A DNA stretch of 39,446 nt, taken from contig JAUYKV010000014.1 of the NCBI GenBank assembly GCA_030699825.1, positions 1-39,446 on the forward strand, in the 5' to 3' direction. Under the pieces are notes generated by a model. That model was not told the origin of the DNA and did no database searches. It saw nothing but the letters and a program-made list of their open reading frames with translations. This document shows positions 24,726 through 32,717 of this stretch, in pieces (the stretch's first letter is position 1; each line of letters begins with the position of its first letter). Source of the stretch: Pseudomonas sp. (lineage in GTDB: Bacteria > Pseudomonadota > Gammaproteobacteria > Pseudomonadales > Pseudomonadaceae). A program made the translations under genes and the position numbers.

Positions 24726-25322
24726 TCAGTTGTAATAGCGTTCCAGAATTTCCATGGCCTTGTTGATCGACTGCAGGCGCGCGGTGCTGCCGCCACGATC
24801 AGGATGATGCAGGCTGACCAGTTGCCGGTAGCGATGCTTGATAAGCCCGATACTGAGCACCTGCTGGCTGTCATTCAGCTCGAACAGTTCCAGGGCTGCG
24901 CGCTTTTCCTCGCCGCCCTGCATGCGTTTCCAGAAACTGGCCAGTAGCTCCTCCACATCCTGTTCGTCGGTGTCGCTCAACTGGCTGAGGTCCAGGTAAT
25001 AGTCGCGCAACGGGTCGTGCTCGCTCAGTCCGGCGTTGCCGGCCCGGTAAGGCAGCAGCTGGATGAGCAACGGGCTGATCTGGACGAAGCCGAGTTGTTC
25101 GCCCCATAAGCGTTCGCGCAGACGGTACAGGGCGTTGAATACCAGGAAGTGGGTGCGAAACAGCACCAGTTTGTCGGTCAAGGGCAGGTGGGGGATGTGC
25201 GTGCAGTGGCGATCTTTCAGCTGTTGGATCAACTGGTATTCGCCAATCCCTGCGGGGGCCGCCTGCAGTAACTGGTGCAATTGATCTGCCAGATCGGCAG
25301 AGGGATCAAGGTCGTCGTTCAT
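24726..25322 (-). CDS. DnaJ-related co-chaperone-like protein
   Basis: A 198-residue protein. Residues 1-125 match the DNAJ-related N-terminal domain (EYQLIQQLKD, then FRTHFLVFNALYRLRERLWG). The C-terminal 60 residues are a J-domain with the HPD motif in LVSLHHPDRGGS, expected to stimulate an Hsp70. The J-domain being at the C-terminus is normal for this family, seen mainly in gammaproteobacteria. The start is uncertain: ATG 25322 or the preceding in-frame GTG at 25325, both with a weak ribosome-binding site. It is divergent from ttcA. Confidence 0.9.
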   Translation of the reverse strand: MNDDLDPSADLADQLHQLLQAAPAGIGEYQLIQQLKDRHCTHIPHLPLTDKLVLFRTHFLVFNALYRLRERLWGEQLGFVQISPLLIQLLPYRAGNAGLSEHDPLRDYYLDLSQLSDTDEQDVEELLASFWKRMQGGEEKRAALELFELNDSQQVLSIGLIKHRYRQLVSLHHPDRGGSTARLQSINKAMEILERYYN

Positions 25323-25419
25323 CACCCGAGCCTAGCATTTCAGCGTGATTGGGGTGGGGCACGTCGCTCTTTCTGGGTAAAATGCCGCACTTTAGTAAGC
25401 CTCCGGATTCCAGCGCACC

Positions 25420-26244
25420 ATGGGTAGCCTCTCGGTCAATCAGAACAAATTGCAAAAACGTCTGCGCCGTCAGGCCGGCGAAGCCATTGCCGACTTCAAC
25501 ATGATCGAGGACGGCGACAAGGTCATGGTTTGCCTGTCCGGGGGCAAGGACAGCTACAGCATGCTCGACATCCTTCTCTATTTGCAGAAGGTCGCGCCGA
25601 TCAAGTTCGAGATAGTCGCGGTAAATATGGACCAGAAACAGCCGGGCTTCCCCGAAGATGTGCTGCCGGCCTACCTGGAGTCCATAGGCGTGGCCTATCA
25701 CATCGTCGAAAAAGACACCTATTCGGTGGTCAAGGAGATGATTCCGCAAGGCAAGACCACCTGCTCGCTGTGTTCGCGCCTGCGCCGCGGCACCCTGTAT
25801 ACCTTCGCCGACGAAATCGGCGCGACCAAGATGGCCTTGGGTCATCATCGCGACGACATCCTGGAAACCTTCTTCCTCAACATGTTCTACGGCGGCACGC
25901 TCAAGGCCATGCCGCCCAAGCTGCGCGCCGACGACGGGCGCAATGTGGTGATCCGCCCGCTGGCCTATTGCAATGAGGCGGATATCGAAGCCTACAGCCA
26001 GCTCAAGCAGTTCCCGATCATTCCGTGCAACCTCTGCGGCTCCCAGGAAAACCTGCAGCGCCAGGTGGTCAAGGAGATGCTCCAGGAGTGGGAGCGCAAG
26101 ACGCCAGGGCGTACCGAGATCATGTTCCGCGCGTTGCAGAACGTGGTGCCCTCGCAGCTGGCCGACCGCAACCTGTTCGACTTCAAGAACCTGAAAATCG
26201 ACGAAAATGCTGCATCGCGTTTCGTCAATGTGATGAATCTGTAG
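25420..26244 (+). CDS. ttcA: tRNA 2-thiocytidine(32) synthetase TtcA
   Basis: A 274-residue ATP-dependent tRNA thiolase. The PP-loop SGGKDS is at 40-45. The conserved CSLC pair (Cys115, Cys118) and a further cysteine in PCNLCGSQ would bind the iron-sulfur cluster needed for thiolation of C32 in certain tRNAs. [19 protein letters not shown] is the second nucleotide-binding motif. The length is slightly short relative to E. coli TtcA but complete. ATG 25420 has a weak ribosome-binding site. The Tag-like gene follows after 35 bases and the sirtuin gene after a further 42, so the three may be co-transcribed. Confidence 0.96.
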   Translation: MGSLSVNQNKLQKRLRRQAGEAIADFNMIEDGDKVMVCLSGGKDSYSMLDILLYLQKVAPIKFEIVAVNMDQKQPGFPEDVLPAYLESIGVAYHIVEKDTYSVVKEMIPQGKTTCSLCSRLRRGTLYTFADEIGATKMALGHHRDDILETFFLNMFYGGTLKAMPPKLRADDGRNVVIRPLAYCNEADIEAYSQLKQFPIIPCNLCGSQENLQRQVVKEMLQEWERKTPGRTEIMFRALQNVVPSQLADRNLFDFKNLKIDENAASRFVNVMNL

Positions 26245-26279
26245 GGACAGTGACAAGCGATAAACAAAGGCGAGGGACG

Positions 26280-26951
26280 ATGCGCGACTACAAATGGCTC
26301 CATGAGTATTGCCTGAATCGTTTCGGCTCGGCCGCCGCCCTCGAGGCGCGCTTGTCGCAACCGCGCAGCGCTGCAGAGCTGCGCGCGCTGGGCGATGACC
26401 GCTATCTCTCCACCATCAGCCTGCGCATTTTCCGCGCAGGCCTCAAGCACAGTCTGGTCGATGCCAAGTGGCCGGTTTTCGAGCAGGTGTTTTTCGGCTT
26501 CGATCCGGAAAAAGTCGTGCTGATGGGCGCCGAACACCTGGAAAACCTGATGCAGGATGCGCGCATCATCCGCCATCTGGGCAAGCTCAAGAGCGTGCCG
26601 CGCAACGCCCAGTTCGTCCTCGATGTGCGCAGGGAGAAGGGCAGTTTCGGCGCGCTGATCGCCGACTGGCCGGTGACCGATATCGTCGGCCTGTGGCGCT
26701 ACCTGGCCAAGCACGGCAGCCAGTTGGGCGGTTTGTCGGCGCCGCGCTTTTTGCGCATGGTTGGCAAGGATACCTTTATCCCCAGCGACGACATGGTTGC
26801 CGCACTCAAGGCGCAGAACATCATCGACAAGGTACCGACCAGTCTGAAAGACCGTGCAGCCGTGCAGGCAGCGTTCAATCAGTGGCACACGCAGAGCGGC
26901 CGGCCGTTGTGCCAGTTGTCGATGATGCTGGCGTATACGGTCAATCATTGA
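26280..26951 (+). CDS. DNA-3-methyladenine glycosylase I (Tag)-like protein, divergent
   Basis: A 223-residue protein with the Tag-family core: FRAGLKH at about 44-50, VFFGFDPEKVVLM, DARIIRHLGKLKSVPRNAQ, and a helix-hairpin-helix-like region including GLSAPRFLRMVGKDTFIP. It lacks the N-terminal Cys (MERCGW in E. coli Tag) and the C-terminal His/Cys zinc ligands. In the alignment by eye, the position of the substrate-binding Glu38 of E. coli Tag (LEGQQAG) is occupied by Arg (LRIFRAG). Base-excision activity, if any, may therefore differ. ATG 26280 follows GCGAGGGACG. It lies in a probable operon after ttcA. Confidence 0.82.
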   Translation: MRDYKWLHEYCLNRFGSAAALEARLSQPRSAAELRALGDDRYLSTISLRIFRAGLKHSLVDAKWPVFEQVFFGFDPEKVVLMGAEHLENLMQDARIIRHLGKLKSVPRNAQFVLDVRREKGSFGALIADWPVTDIVGLWRYLAKHGSQLGGLSAPRFLRMVGKDTFIPSDDMVAALKAQNIIDKVPTSLKDRAAVQAAFNQWHTQSGRPLCQLSMMLAYTVNH

Positions 26952-26993
26952 GATCGTAAGGCCCACCCTACTCTTGTAGCCTTGGGGGTCGCG

Positions 26994-27770
26994 ATGCAAC
27001 AGATCGAACGAGTCGCCCAGGCCATCGTAGCGGCCGAGCGCATCCTGATCATCACCGGCGCCGGTCTGTCCGCCGACTCCGGCTTGCCGACCTACCGCGG
27101 TATCGGCGGTCTGTACAACGGCCAGACCGCCGAAGGCCTGCCGATCGAGGCGGCGCTTTCCGGTCCCATGCTGCAGAGTGACCCGGCGCTGTGCTGGAAG
27201 TACCTGGCCGAATTGGGCAAGGCCTGTCTCGGCGCCCGGGCCAATGCCGGGCATTACGCCATCGCCGAACTGCAGCGGTTGAAACCCCAGTGCTGGGTGC
27301 TGACCCAGAATATCGACGGTTATCACCGCGCCGCCGGCAGCCCGCCCGAGCGCCTGATCGAGATCCATGGCGAGCTGGCGCCGCTGTATTGCCAGTCCTG
27401 CGGCGCCATCGATGCGCAACTGGCCGAGCACCTGAGTCGGCCGCTACCGCCCAAGTGCCGGCAGTGCGGCGGCATCCTGCGCCCGCCGGTGGTGCTGTTC
27501 GAGGAGATGCTGCCGGAGCGGGCGATCGACAGCCTCTATACAGAGGTGGGCAAGGGCTTCGAGGTGGTCATCAGTATCGGCACCAGCGCCAGCTTCCCCT
27601 ACATAGTCGAACCGCTGCTGCGCACCCGCCAGGCGGGTGGCTTCACTGCCGAGATCAATCCCGCCCGCGGCGACCTGAGCGCTGTCGTCGATGTGCATGT
27701 GCAGGGGCGGGCCTTAGATGTTTTGCCGGCACTACTGAGTCACGTCGAGAGCCATAGAATTTGCAAATGA
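26994..27770 (+). CDS. SIR2 family NAD-dependent protein deacylase
   Basis: A 258-residue sirtuin. GAGLSADSGLPTYRG (about 22-36) binds NAD+, TQNIDGYH near residue 100 carries the conserved Asn/Asp, and EIHG provides the catalytic His. Four cysteines in CQSC and CRQCG form the structural zinc site. The substrates are likely acylated lysines of cytoplasmic proteins; the Tyr/Arg pair diagnostic of CobB/SIRT5 desuccinylases is not evident, since the motif region is TAEGLPIEAAL. ATG 26994 is chosen over a TTG at 26982 and is preceded by TTGGGGGTCGCG. Confidence 0.92.
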   Translation: MQQIERVAQAIVAAERILIITGAGLSADSGLPTYRGIGGLYNGQTAEGLPIEAALSGPMLQSDPALCWKYLAELGKACLGARANAGHYAIAELQRLKPQCWVLTQNIDGYHRAAGSPPERLIEIHGELAPLYCQSCGAIDAQLAEHLSRPLPPKCRQCGGILRPPVVLFEEMLPERAIDSLYTEVGKGFEVVISIGTSASFPYIVEPLLRTRQAGGFTAEINPARGDLSAVVDVHVQGRALDVLPALLSHVESHRICK

Positions 27771-27822
27771 AGCGCATGAAAGGCATAGTCGCGCCCTTGT
27801 GAAACTACGACACGTTGTGCCC

Positions 27823-28443
27823 ATGCTCAATCGCTTCGCACCCCTCGTGCCTCTCGCACTCAGCCTGGTTCTGGCCGCTTGTGCCAGTCATGCACCGCAA
27901 ACGCCGGCGACCGCTGCAGTGGCGAAGGCCAAGACGGCCGAGCATGTGATTTTTCTTGATGAGGCGGAAGCCGAAGCCGAAGCAGCCGTCGATTTCGCCG
28001 CCGACAAACCCTACGAACTGCCGCAATTGGCCGACAGCATGCTGTCCCATGGCCTGTCGCTGGTCGGTACCCGTTACCGCTACGGCGGTAGCACGGTGAA
28101 GTCGGGGTTCGATTGCAGCGGTTTCATCGGTTACCTGTTCAAGGAAGAGCTCGGTCTGCAGCTGCCGCGTTCGACCCGCGAAATGATCAATATCGACGCG
28201 CCTCTGGTCGAGCGTGACGCGCTGGAGCCGGGCGATCTGCTGTTCTTCAGCACCAACGGCCGTGGCCGTGTCAGTCACGCCGGGATTTACCTGGGTGACG
28301 ATCAGTTCATCCATTCTTCCAGCAGCCGCAGCGGTGGTGTGCGGGTCGACAGTCTGGAAGACCGCTACTGGAACCGCACCTTTATCGAGGCCAAACGGGC
28401 CCTGGCCCTGGCGCCAAGCGAGTCGCTCCCCCGCCATCCCTGA
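27823..28443 (+). CDS. NlpC/P60 family lipoprotein (first of pair)
   Basis: A 206-residue lipoprotein. A signal peptide with lipobox LAAC (cysteine near residue 20) is followed by a linker with the alternating acidic run EAEAEAEAA, then the NlpC/P60 domain (about 80-195). GTRYRYGGS opens it, Cys in GFDCSGFIG is the nucleophile and His in VSHAGIYLGDD the base. Such enzymes cleave peptidoglycan cross-bridges or stem peptides (MepS-like). ATG 27823 is the usual pseudomonad start; an in-frame GTG at 27799 adds MKLRHVVP. The paralogue at 28558 lies 114 bases downstream. The spacer contains two copies of ACCCGGCGTAGC. Confidence 0.9.
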   Translation: MLNRFAPLVPLALSLVLAACASHAPQTPATAAVAKAKTAEHVIFLDEAEAEAEAAVDFAADKPYELPQLADSMLSHGLSLVGTRYRYGGSTVKSGFDCSGFIGYLFKEELGLQLPRSTREMINIDAPLVERDALEPGDLLFFSTNGRGRVSHAGIYLGDDQFIHSSSSRSGGVRVDSLEDRYWNRTFIEAKRALALAPSESLPRHP

Positions 28444-28557
28444 TCTCCTGACGCAGCCAACACCCGGCGTAGCGAATACCCGGCGTAGCCAAAAAGTTGC
28501 ACGGTTTCTCCCGAGCCGGCAGAGTAGGGCACATTCAGGCTCTGGATCGCTGCTCTG

Positions 28558-29076
28558 ATGAATGTCACGACCCCTGTTGCCCTGCTCTTGCTCGCCGCGC
28601 TGCTGATTGGTTGCGCCGGCCGAGCGCCTGCTCCACAGCCCATCGTTCAGGTTCCCCGTGCCAGCCTTGACGGTGGCGCCGAGGACGTGTTGTTTCGCGC
28701 CCTCGGGCTGGTCGGTACGCCCTATCGCTACGGCGGCAATACTCCGGCGGGCGGTTTCGACTGCAGCGGCCTGATCGGCTACGTCTACCGCGACGCGGCC
28801 GGCGTCAGCCTGCCGCGTACGACCCGTGAGCTGATCGGCATGCGTGCGCCAGCCGTTGGTCGTAAGGCGCTGCAAAGCGGCGACCTGGTGTTTTTCGCCA
28901 CCAGCGGTGGCAGTCAGGTCAGTCACGCCGGCATCTACGTCGGTGATGGGCGCTTCGTGCATGCCCCCTCCAGCGGCGGTACCGTGCGCCTGGACAGCCT
29001 CAGCAACAGCTACTGGCAGCGCACTTACCTGGATGCCAGGCGGGTATTCAGCCCGGAGCTGGCGCGCAATCCCTGA
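28558..29076 (+). CDS. NlpC/P60 family lipoprotein (second of pair)
   Basis: A 172-residue paralogue of the preceding gene. The short signal peptide ends in lipobox LIGC (Cys at about 19). The NlpC/P60 domain begins GTPYRYGGN, with nucleophile Cys in GFDCSGLIG and catalytic His in VSHAGIYVGDG. The linker is shorter than in the first copy and has no acidic run. The tandem arrangement suggests an old duplication with division of labour in peptidoglycan remodelling. ATG 28558 has a weak ribosome-binding site. Confidence 0.92.
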   Translation: MNVTTPVALLLLAALLIGCAGRAPAPQPIVQVPRASLDGGAEDVLFRALGLVGTPYRYGGNTPAGGFDCSGLIGYVYRDAAGVSLPRTTRELIGMRAPAVGRKALQSGDLVFFATSGGSQVSHAGIYVGDGRFVHAPSSGGTVRLDSLSNSYWQRTYLDARRVFSPELARNP

Positions 29077-29108
29077 GAGCGGATCTGCGCTAACCCATGG
29101 AGAACCCC

Positions 29109-29771
29109 ATGACCAACCGCACCCTGACCCTCGACGACAACCTCTACCAGTACCTGCTCGACGTCTCCCTGCGCGAGATGCCGCTGCTCAAGCGTCTGCG
29201 CGATGAGACGGCGCAACTGGCCAATGCCAACTGGCAGATCGCCCCCGAGCAGGGCCAGTTCATGGCGCTGCTGGTGCAATTGACCGGTGCCAGGCGGATC
29301 CTCGAGGTCGGCACCTTCACCGGCTACAGCGCCATCTGCATGGCCCAGGCCATGGGCGCCGAGGGGCGGATGATCTGCTGCGATATTGCCGGCGACTACA
29401 ACGCCATCGCCGAGCGCTACTGGCGCGAAGCCGGCCTCAACGAATGCATCGAACAGCGCCTGGCGCCGGCCCTGGATACCCTGGCCGCGCTTGAGCGCGC
29501 AGGGCAGGCAGGCAGCTTCGACCTGATCTTCATCGACGCCGACAAGGCCAACTACCCGGCCTATCTGGAGCATGCCCTGCAGCTGGCGCGCCGGGGCGGC
29601 CTGATTCTGTTCGACAACACCCTGTGGAGCGGTCGGGTGCTGGAGCAGAACCCGGACAGCGCCGACACCCGTGCCATCCAGACCCTCAACCTGGCCCTGA
29701 AAGACGATCCGCGCCTCGATCTGTCGCTGCTGCCCGTAGGCGACGGCCTGACGCTGTGTCGCAAGCGCTAA
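29109..29771 (+). CDS. Class I SAM-dependent O-methyltransferase
   Basis: A 220-residue protein of the catechol/caffeoyl-CoA O-methyltransferase-like family (Methyltransf_3). EVGTFTGYSAICMAQAM is SAM motif I; IFIDADKANYPAYLEHAL carries the metal-binding Asp residues; ILFDNTLWSGRV is the third conserved block. It is cytoplasmic and probably Mg-dependent; the acceptor is unknown. I chose ATG 29109 because TGGAGAACCCC precedes it; the ATG at 29097 lies within that site. Confidence 0.92.
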   Translation: MTNRTLTLDDNLYQYLLDVSLREMPLLKRLRDETAQLANANWQIAPEQGQFMALLVQLTGARRILEVGTFTGYSAICMAQAMGAEGRMICCDIAGDYNAIAERYWREAGLNECIEQRLAPALDTLAALERAGQAGSFDLIFIDADKANYPAYLEHALQLARRGGLILFDNTLWSGRVLEQNPDSADTRAIQTLNLALKDDPRLDLSLLPVGDGLTLCRKR

Positions 29772-29801
29772 CCGCCCGGCCCCAAGCCACACCACTGCAC
29801 C

Positions 29802-29910
29802 TGTGGGAGCGGACTTGTCCGCGAATGAATTCACCACGATTCACAAACCCTGCACACGAACGAATATGCCGCGATTCACAACCCTGTCCGCGGCCATGGA
29901 CCGCTCCTGC
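29802..29910. repeat. Interspersed repeat with internal direct repeats
   Basis: Outer arms TGGGAGCGG (29804-29812) and CCGCTCCTG (29901-29909), with inner TGTCCGCG on both sides, define a palindromic element. Inside it CGATTCACAA(A)CCCTG occurs twice, around 29838 and 29872. The remaining gap, 29911-30234, shows no gene; the MFS promoter should lie there. Confidence 0.55.
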
Positions 29911-30234
29911 AAATCGATGGTGATCTTGCGCAATGCCGCCCCATCCGCCAACGAATGCTGTTGTCCGTGAATGGGTTGCTGTCCCGGTTGCTGTGCAATG
30001 GTCTGATTGCCAGGCGGGTTCTGGGTGGCGCATCCTGCTTGGCATAATTTTTCCGACAGATACATCAGGGGCGGTTTTCTGCGGGAAATCGGGTGCTGCT
30101 AGTCAAACCGCAGAGATAGGTCTGCAGTGCCTTCTTCCCGGTTAGGTTCGAACAAGCAGGCACGCCCTCTGGTCGTTTCGCCAGTGCCGTGCGAGCGCCT
30201 GGTTTCTGTCGTGGTCTGGAGGAGAGTGCAGGGA

Positions 30235-31443
30235 ATGAAAGCGCGGGCAACACTGTGGATTCTGCTGGGCGGGTCGTTGATCCTCGCCCTGTCTTTGGGC
30301 ATTCGTCACGGCTTCGGCCTGTTCCTGCCGCCGATGAGCGCCGAGTTCGGCTGGGGGCGCGAGGTATTTGCCTTCGCCATCGCCTTGCAGAACCTGATCT
30401 GGGGCCTGACCCAGCCGTTCACCGGCGCCCTGGCTGATCGCTTCGGCGCGCAGCGTACGGTGATCGTCGGCGGCATTCTGTATGCCGCCGGTTTGTTGTG
30501 CATGGGCCTGGCCGACTCGCCCTGGACACTGTCGCTGAGTGCCGGCCTGTTGATCGGCATCGGCCTGTCCGGCACCTCGTTCTCGGTGATCCTCGGGGTG
30601 GTGGGCCGCGCCGTGCCGGCGGAGCAGCGCAGCATGGCCATGGGCATCGCAGCGGCGGCCGGCTCGCTCGGTCAGTTCGCCATGCTGCCGGGCACTCTGG
30701 GCCTGATCAGCTGGCTCGGCTGGTCCGCCGCCTTGCTCGCCCTCGCTTTACTGGTGGCCCTGATCGTACCCCTGGCCGCGATGGTCAAGGACGTGCCGTT
30801 ACCGGTTCAGGGTCACGAACAAAGCCTGCGCGAGGCGCTGCGTGAGGCCTGCGTGCATCCCGGCTTCTGGTTGCTGGGGCTGGGATTTTTCGTCTGCGGT
30901 TTTCAGGTGGTGTTCATCGGCGTGCACCTGCCGGCTTACCTGGTCGATCAGCATCTACCGGCGCTGGTCGGTACCACGGTATTGGCCCTGGTCGGCCTGT
31001 TCAACGTGTTCGGCACCTACACCGCCGGCTGGCTCGGCGGGCGCATGTCCAAGCCGCGCCTGCTGACCGCCCTGTACCTGGCCCGGGCGGTGGTGATCAG
31101 CGCCTTCATCCTGACTCCGCTGACCACCTGGAGTGCCTATGCCTTCGGCATCGCCATGGGCTTGCTGTGGTTGTCCACAGTGCCGTTGACCAACGGCACT
31201 GTGGCGACCCTGTTCGGCGTGCGCAACCTGTCGATGCTCGGTGGTATCGTCTTTCTCTTTCATCAGATCGGCGCCTTTCTCGGTGGCTGGCTGGGCGGCT
31301 ACCTGTATGACCGCACCGGCAGCTACGATCTGGTCTGGCTGATCGCGATTCTCCTCAGCCTGCTCGCCGCGGCGTTGAACTGGCCGGTACGCGAGCAGCC
31401 GGTAGCGCGCCTGCAAGGCGCCGGTGCGGGAGTTGGCGCATGA
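30235..31443 (+). CDS. MFS transporter (OFA/monocarboxylate-like)
   Basis: A 402-residue inner-membrane transporter with 12 predicted spans. GIRHGFGLFLPPMSAEFGWG in the first span and loop, and GALADRFGAQRTVIVGG after span 2, are typical of the oxalate/formate-monocarboxylate branch of the major facilitator superfamily. The two halves are joined by a polar loop around residues 185-205. The substrate is unassigned, though small carboxylates are plausible for the group. GGAGGAG lies ten bases before ATG 30235. A 41-residue membrane peptide gene overlaps its stop codon. Confidence 0.88.
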   Translation: MKARATLWILLGGSLILALSLGIRHGFGLFLPPMSAEFGWGREVFAFAIALQNLIWGLTQPFTGALADRFGAQRTVIVGGILYAAGLLCMGLADSPWTLSLSAGLLIGIGLSGTSFSVILGVVGRAVPAEQRSMAMGIAAAAGSLGQFAMLPGTLGLISWLGWSAALLALALLVALIVPLAAMVKDVPLPVQGHEQSLREALREACVHPGFWLLGLGFFVCGFQVVFIGVHLPAYLVDQHLPALVGTTVLALVGLFNVFGTYTAGWLGGRMSKPRLLTALYLARAVVISAFILTPLTTWSAYAFGIAMGLLWLSTVPLTNGTVATLFGVRNLSMLGGIVFLFHQIGAFLGGWLGGYLYDRTGSYDLVWLIAILLSLLAAALNWPVREQPVARLQGAGAGVGA

Positions 31444-31565
31444 AGACCGAGTATTGGTTGAGCAGTGCCTTGCTCATGCTGGTTGCCACGCTGCTGGCCC
31501 TGGCCTGGTGGGGCTGGGGGCAGGGTGGGCTGGCATTCATGCAGCTGGGCCTCGGGGTGTGTTGA
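31440..31565 (+). CDS. Small single-span membrane protein coupled to the MFS gene
   Basis: A 41-residue frame starting MKTEYW and containing one strong membrane segment (SSALLMLVATLLALAWWGW). Its ATG overlaps the MFS stop codon as ATGA, so it is translationally coupled. The tail GGLAFMQLGLGVC is neutral. The length, the single span and the coupling fit a small transporter-associated protein such as an accessory or regulatory peptide. No known family is recognised with certainty. The 178 bases from here to lipA have no other clear gene. Confidence 0.7.
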   Translation: MKTEYWLSSALLMLVATLLALAWWGWGQGGLAFMQLGLGVC

Positions 31566-31743
31566 GCGCCAGCTTCTCCAGTCGCACCCAGTCGGCCGCC
31601 CCGGCGCCCTGAATCGCCAGTCCAGCAGGCGATCGCGCCCTTCACCCATCTGGGCGATGGGCTGGGCGGCTGCGCTTCCTTAGAGTGTGGGTACGCCGGA
31701 CGCAGTCTCCCGGCGTGCCCACAAGAACAATAAGGAGGCACCC

Positions 31744-32670
31744 ATGCGTCGTGTCATTACTACCGCCCTGGCCGCAGCGGCCCTGGTCGGCGCCGCCCTG
31801 GCCCAGGCCGGTTACACCCAGACCAAGTACCCGATCGTGCTGGTGCACGGCATCACCGGCTTCGACACCATCGGCGGCCTGGTCAATTACTTTCACACCA
31901 TTCCCTGGAATCTCGAGCGCGATGGCGCCAAGGTCTATGTCGCCAGCGTCGCCGCCTTCAACGACAGCGAGCAGCGCGGCGCCGAACTGGCCCGGCAGAT
32001 CGTGCCCTGGGCCGGTGCCAATGGCGGCAAGGTCAACCTGATCGGCCATAGCCAGGGCTCGCCGACCGCGCGGGTCGCCGCTTCCCTGCGCCCGGATCTG
32101 GTGGCCTCGGTGACCTCGATCAATGGCGTCAACAAGGGCTCGAAAGTCGCCGATGTGGTGCGCGGCGTGGTGCCGCCGGACAGCGCCATCGAAGGCGGTG
32201 CCAGTGCCATCGCCAATGCCCTGGGCGCGGTGATCAACCTGCTGTCCGGCAGCAGCAATCCGCAGAACGGTCTGGCCGCCCTGGAAACCCTGACCACCCC
32301 CGGCACCACGGCCCTCAACAGTCGCCATCCGTGGGGGGTGAACAACGCCAGCTACTGCGCCAAATCCAGCGAAATGCACAACGTGCGCGGCTACAACATC
32401 CGCTACTTCTCCTGGACCGGCAATTCGTCCTACACCAACATCTTCGATGCGGTCGACCCGTTCCTGGCCATCACCGGCCTGGCCTTCGGCAGCGAGAAGA
32501 ACGACGGCCTGGTCGGGGTCTGTGCGACCTACCTGGGCCAGGTGCTCGGCGACAGCTACCACATGAACCACGTCGATGCGATCAACCACCTGTTCGGCAT
32601 CCGCGGCTGGACCGAGCCGGTCTCGCTGTATCGCCAGCATGCCAACCGCCTGAAGAACAAAGGCGTTTGA
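31744..32670 (+). CDS. lipA: Secreted triacylglycerol lipase LipA (family I)
   Basis: A 308-residue extracellular lipase of Pseudomonas family I, about the same length as P. aeruginosa LipA. A signal peptide ends near Ala22; the mature protein starts YTQTKYPIVLVHGITGF. The catalytic triad is Ser103 (in GHSQGS), Asp254 (KNDGLVG) and His276 (HMNHVDA). Cys205 and Cys260 would form the conserved disulfide. The C-terminus VSLYRQHANRLKN is typical. The nucleophile elbow is GHSQGS where P. aeruginosa has GHSHGG. It is exported by Sec, folded by Lif, and probably secreted by the type II system. GGAGGCACCC precedes ATG 31744. The foldase gene follows after 47 bases. Confidence 0.95.
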   Translation: MRRVITTALAAAALVGAALAQAGYTQTKYPIVLVHGITGFDTIGGLVNYFHTIPWNLERDGAKVYVASVAAFNDSEQRGAELARQIVPWAGANGGKVNLIGHSQGSPTARVAASLRPDLVASVTSINGVNKGSKVADVVRGVVPPDSAIEGGASAIANALGAVINLLSGSSNPQNGLAALETLTTPGTTALNSRHPWGVNNASYCAKSSEMHNVRGYNIRYFSWTGNSSYTNIFDAVDPFLAITGLAFGSEKNDGLVGVCATYLGQVLGDSYHMNHVDAINHLFGIRGWTEPVSLYRQHANRLKNKGV

Positions 32671-32717
32671 TCCTTGCCACGTTCGCGGGCTGCCAGACAG
32701 CCCGCCCTGGAGGTCGC

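Noticed and set aside
31570..31690. Coding-like fragment on the minus strand reading AIQGAGAADWVRLEKLALNT before a stop
   Set aside because: It is only 34 codons long, has an in-frame stop upstream and no start or ribosome-binding site. It may be a gene relic, but I could not assign it to any family.
31620..31690. A GG-N10-GC pair upstream of lipA that might be a sigma-54 promoter
   Set aside because: Outside the GG and GC dinucleotides the boxes (TGGGCT, CTGC) match the consensus poorly, and such pairs are common in GC-rich DNA.
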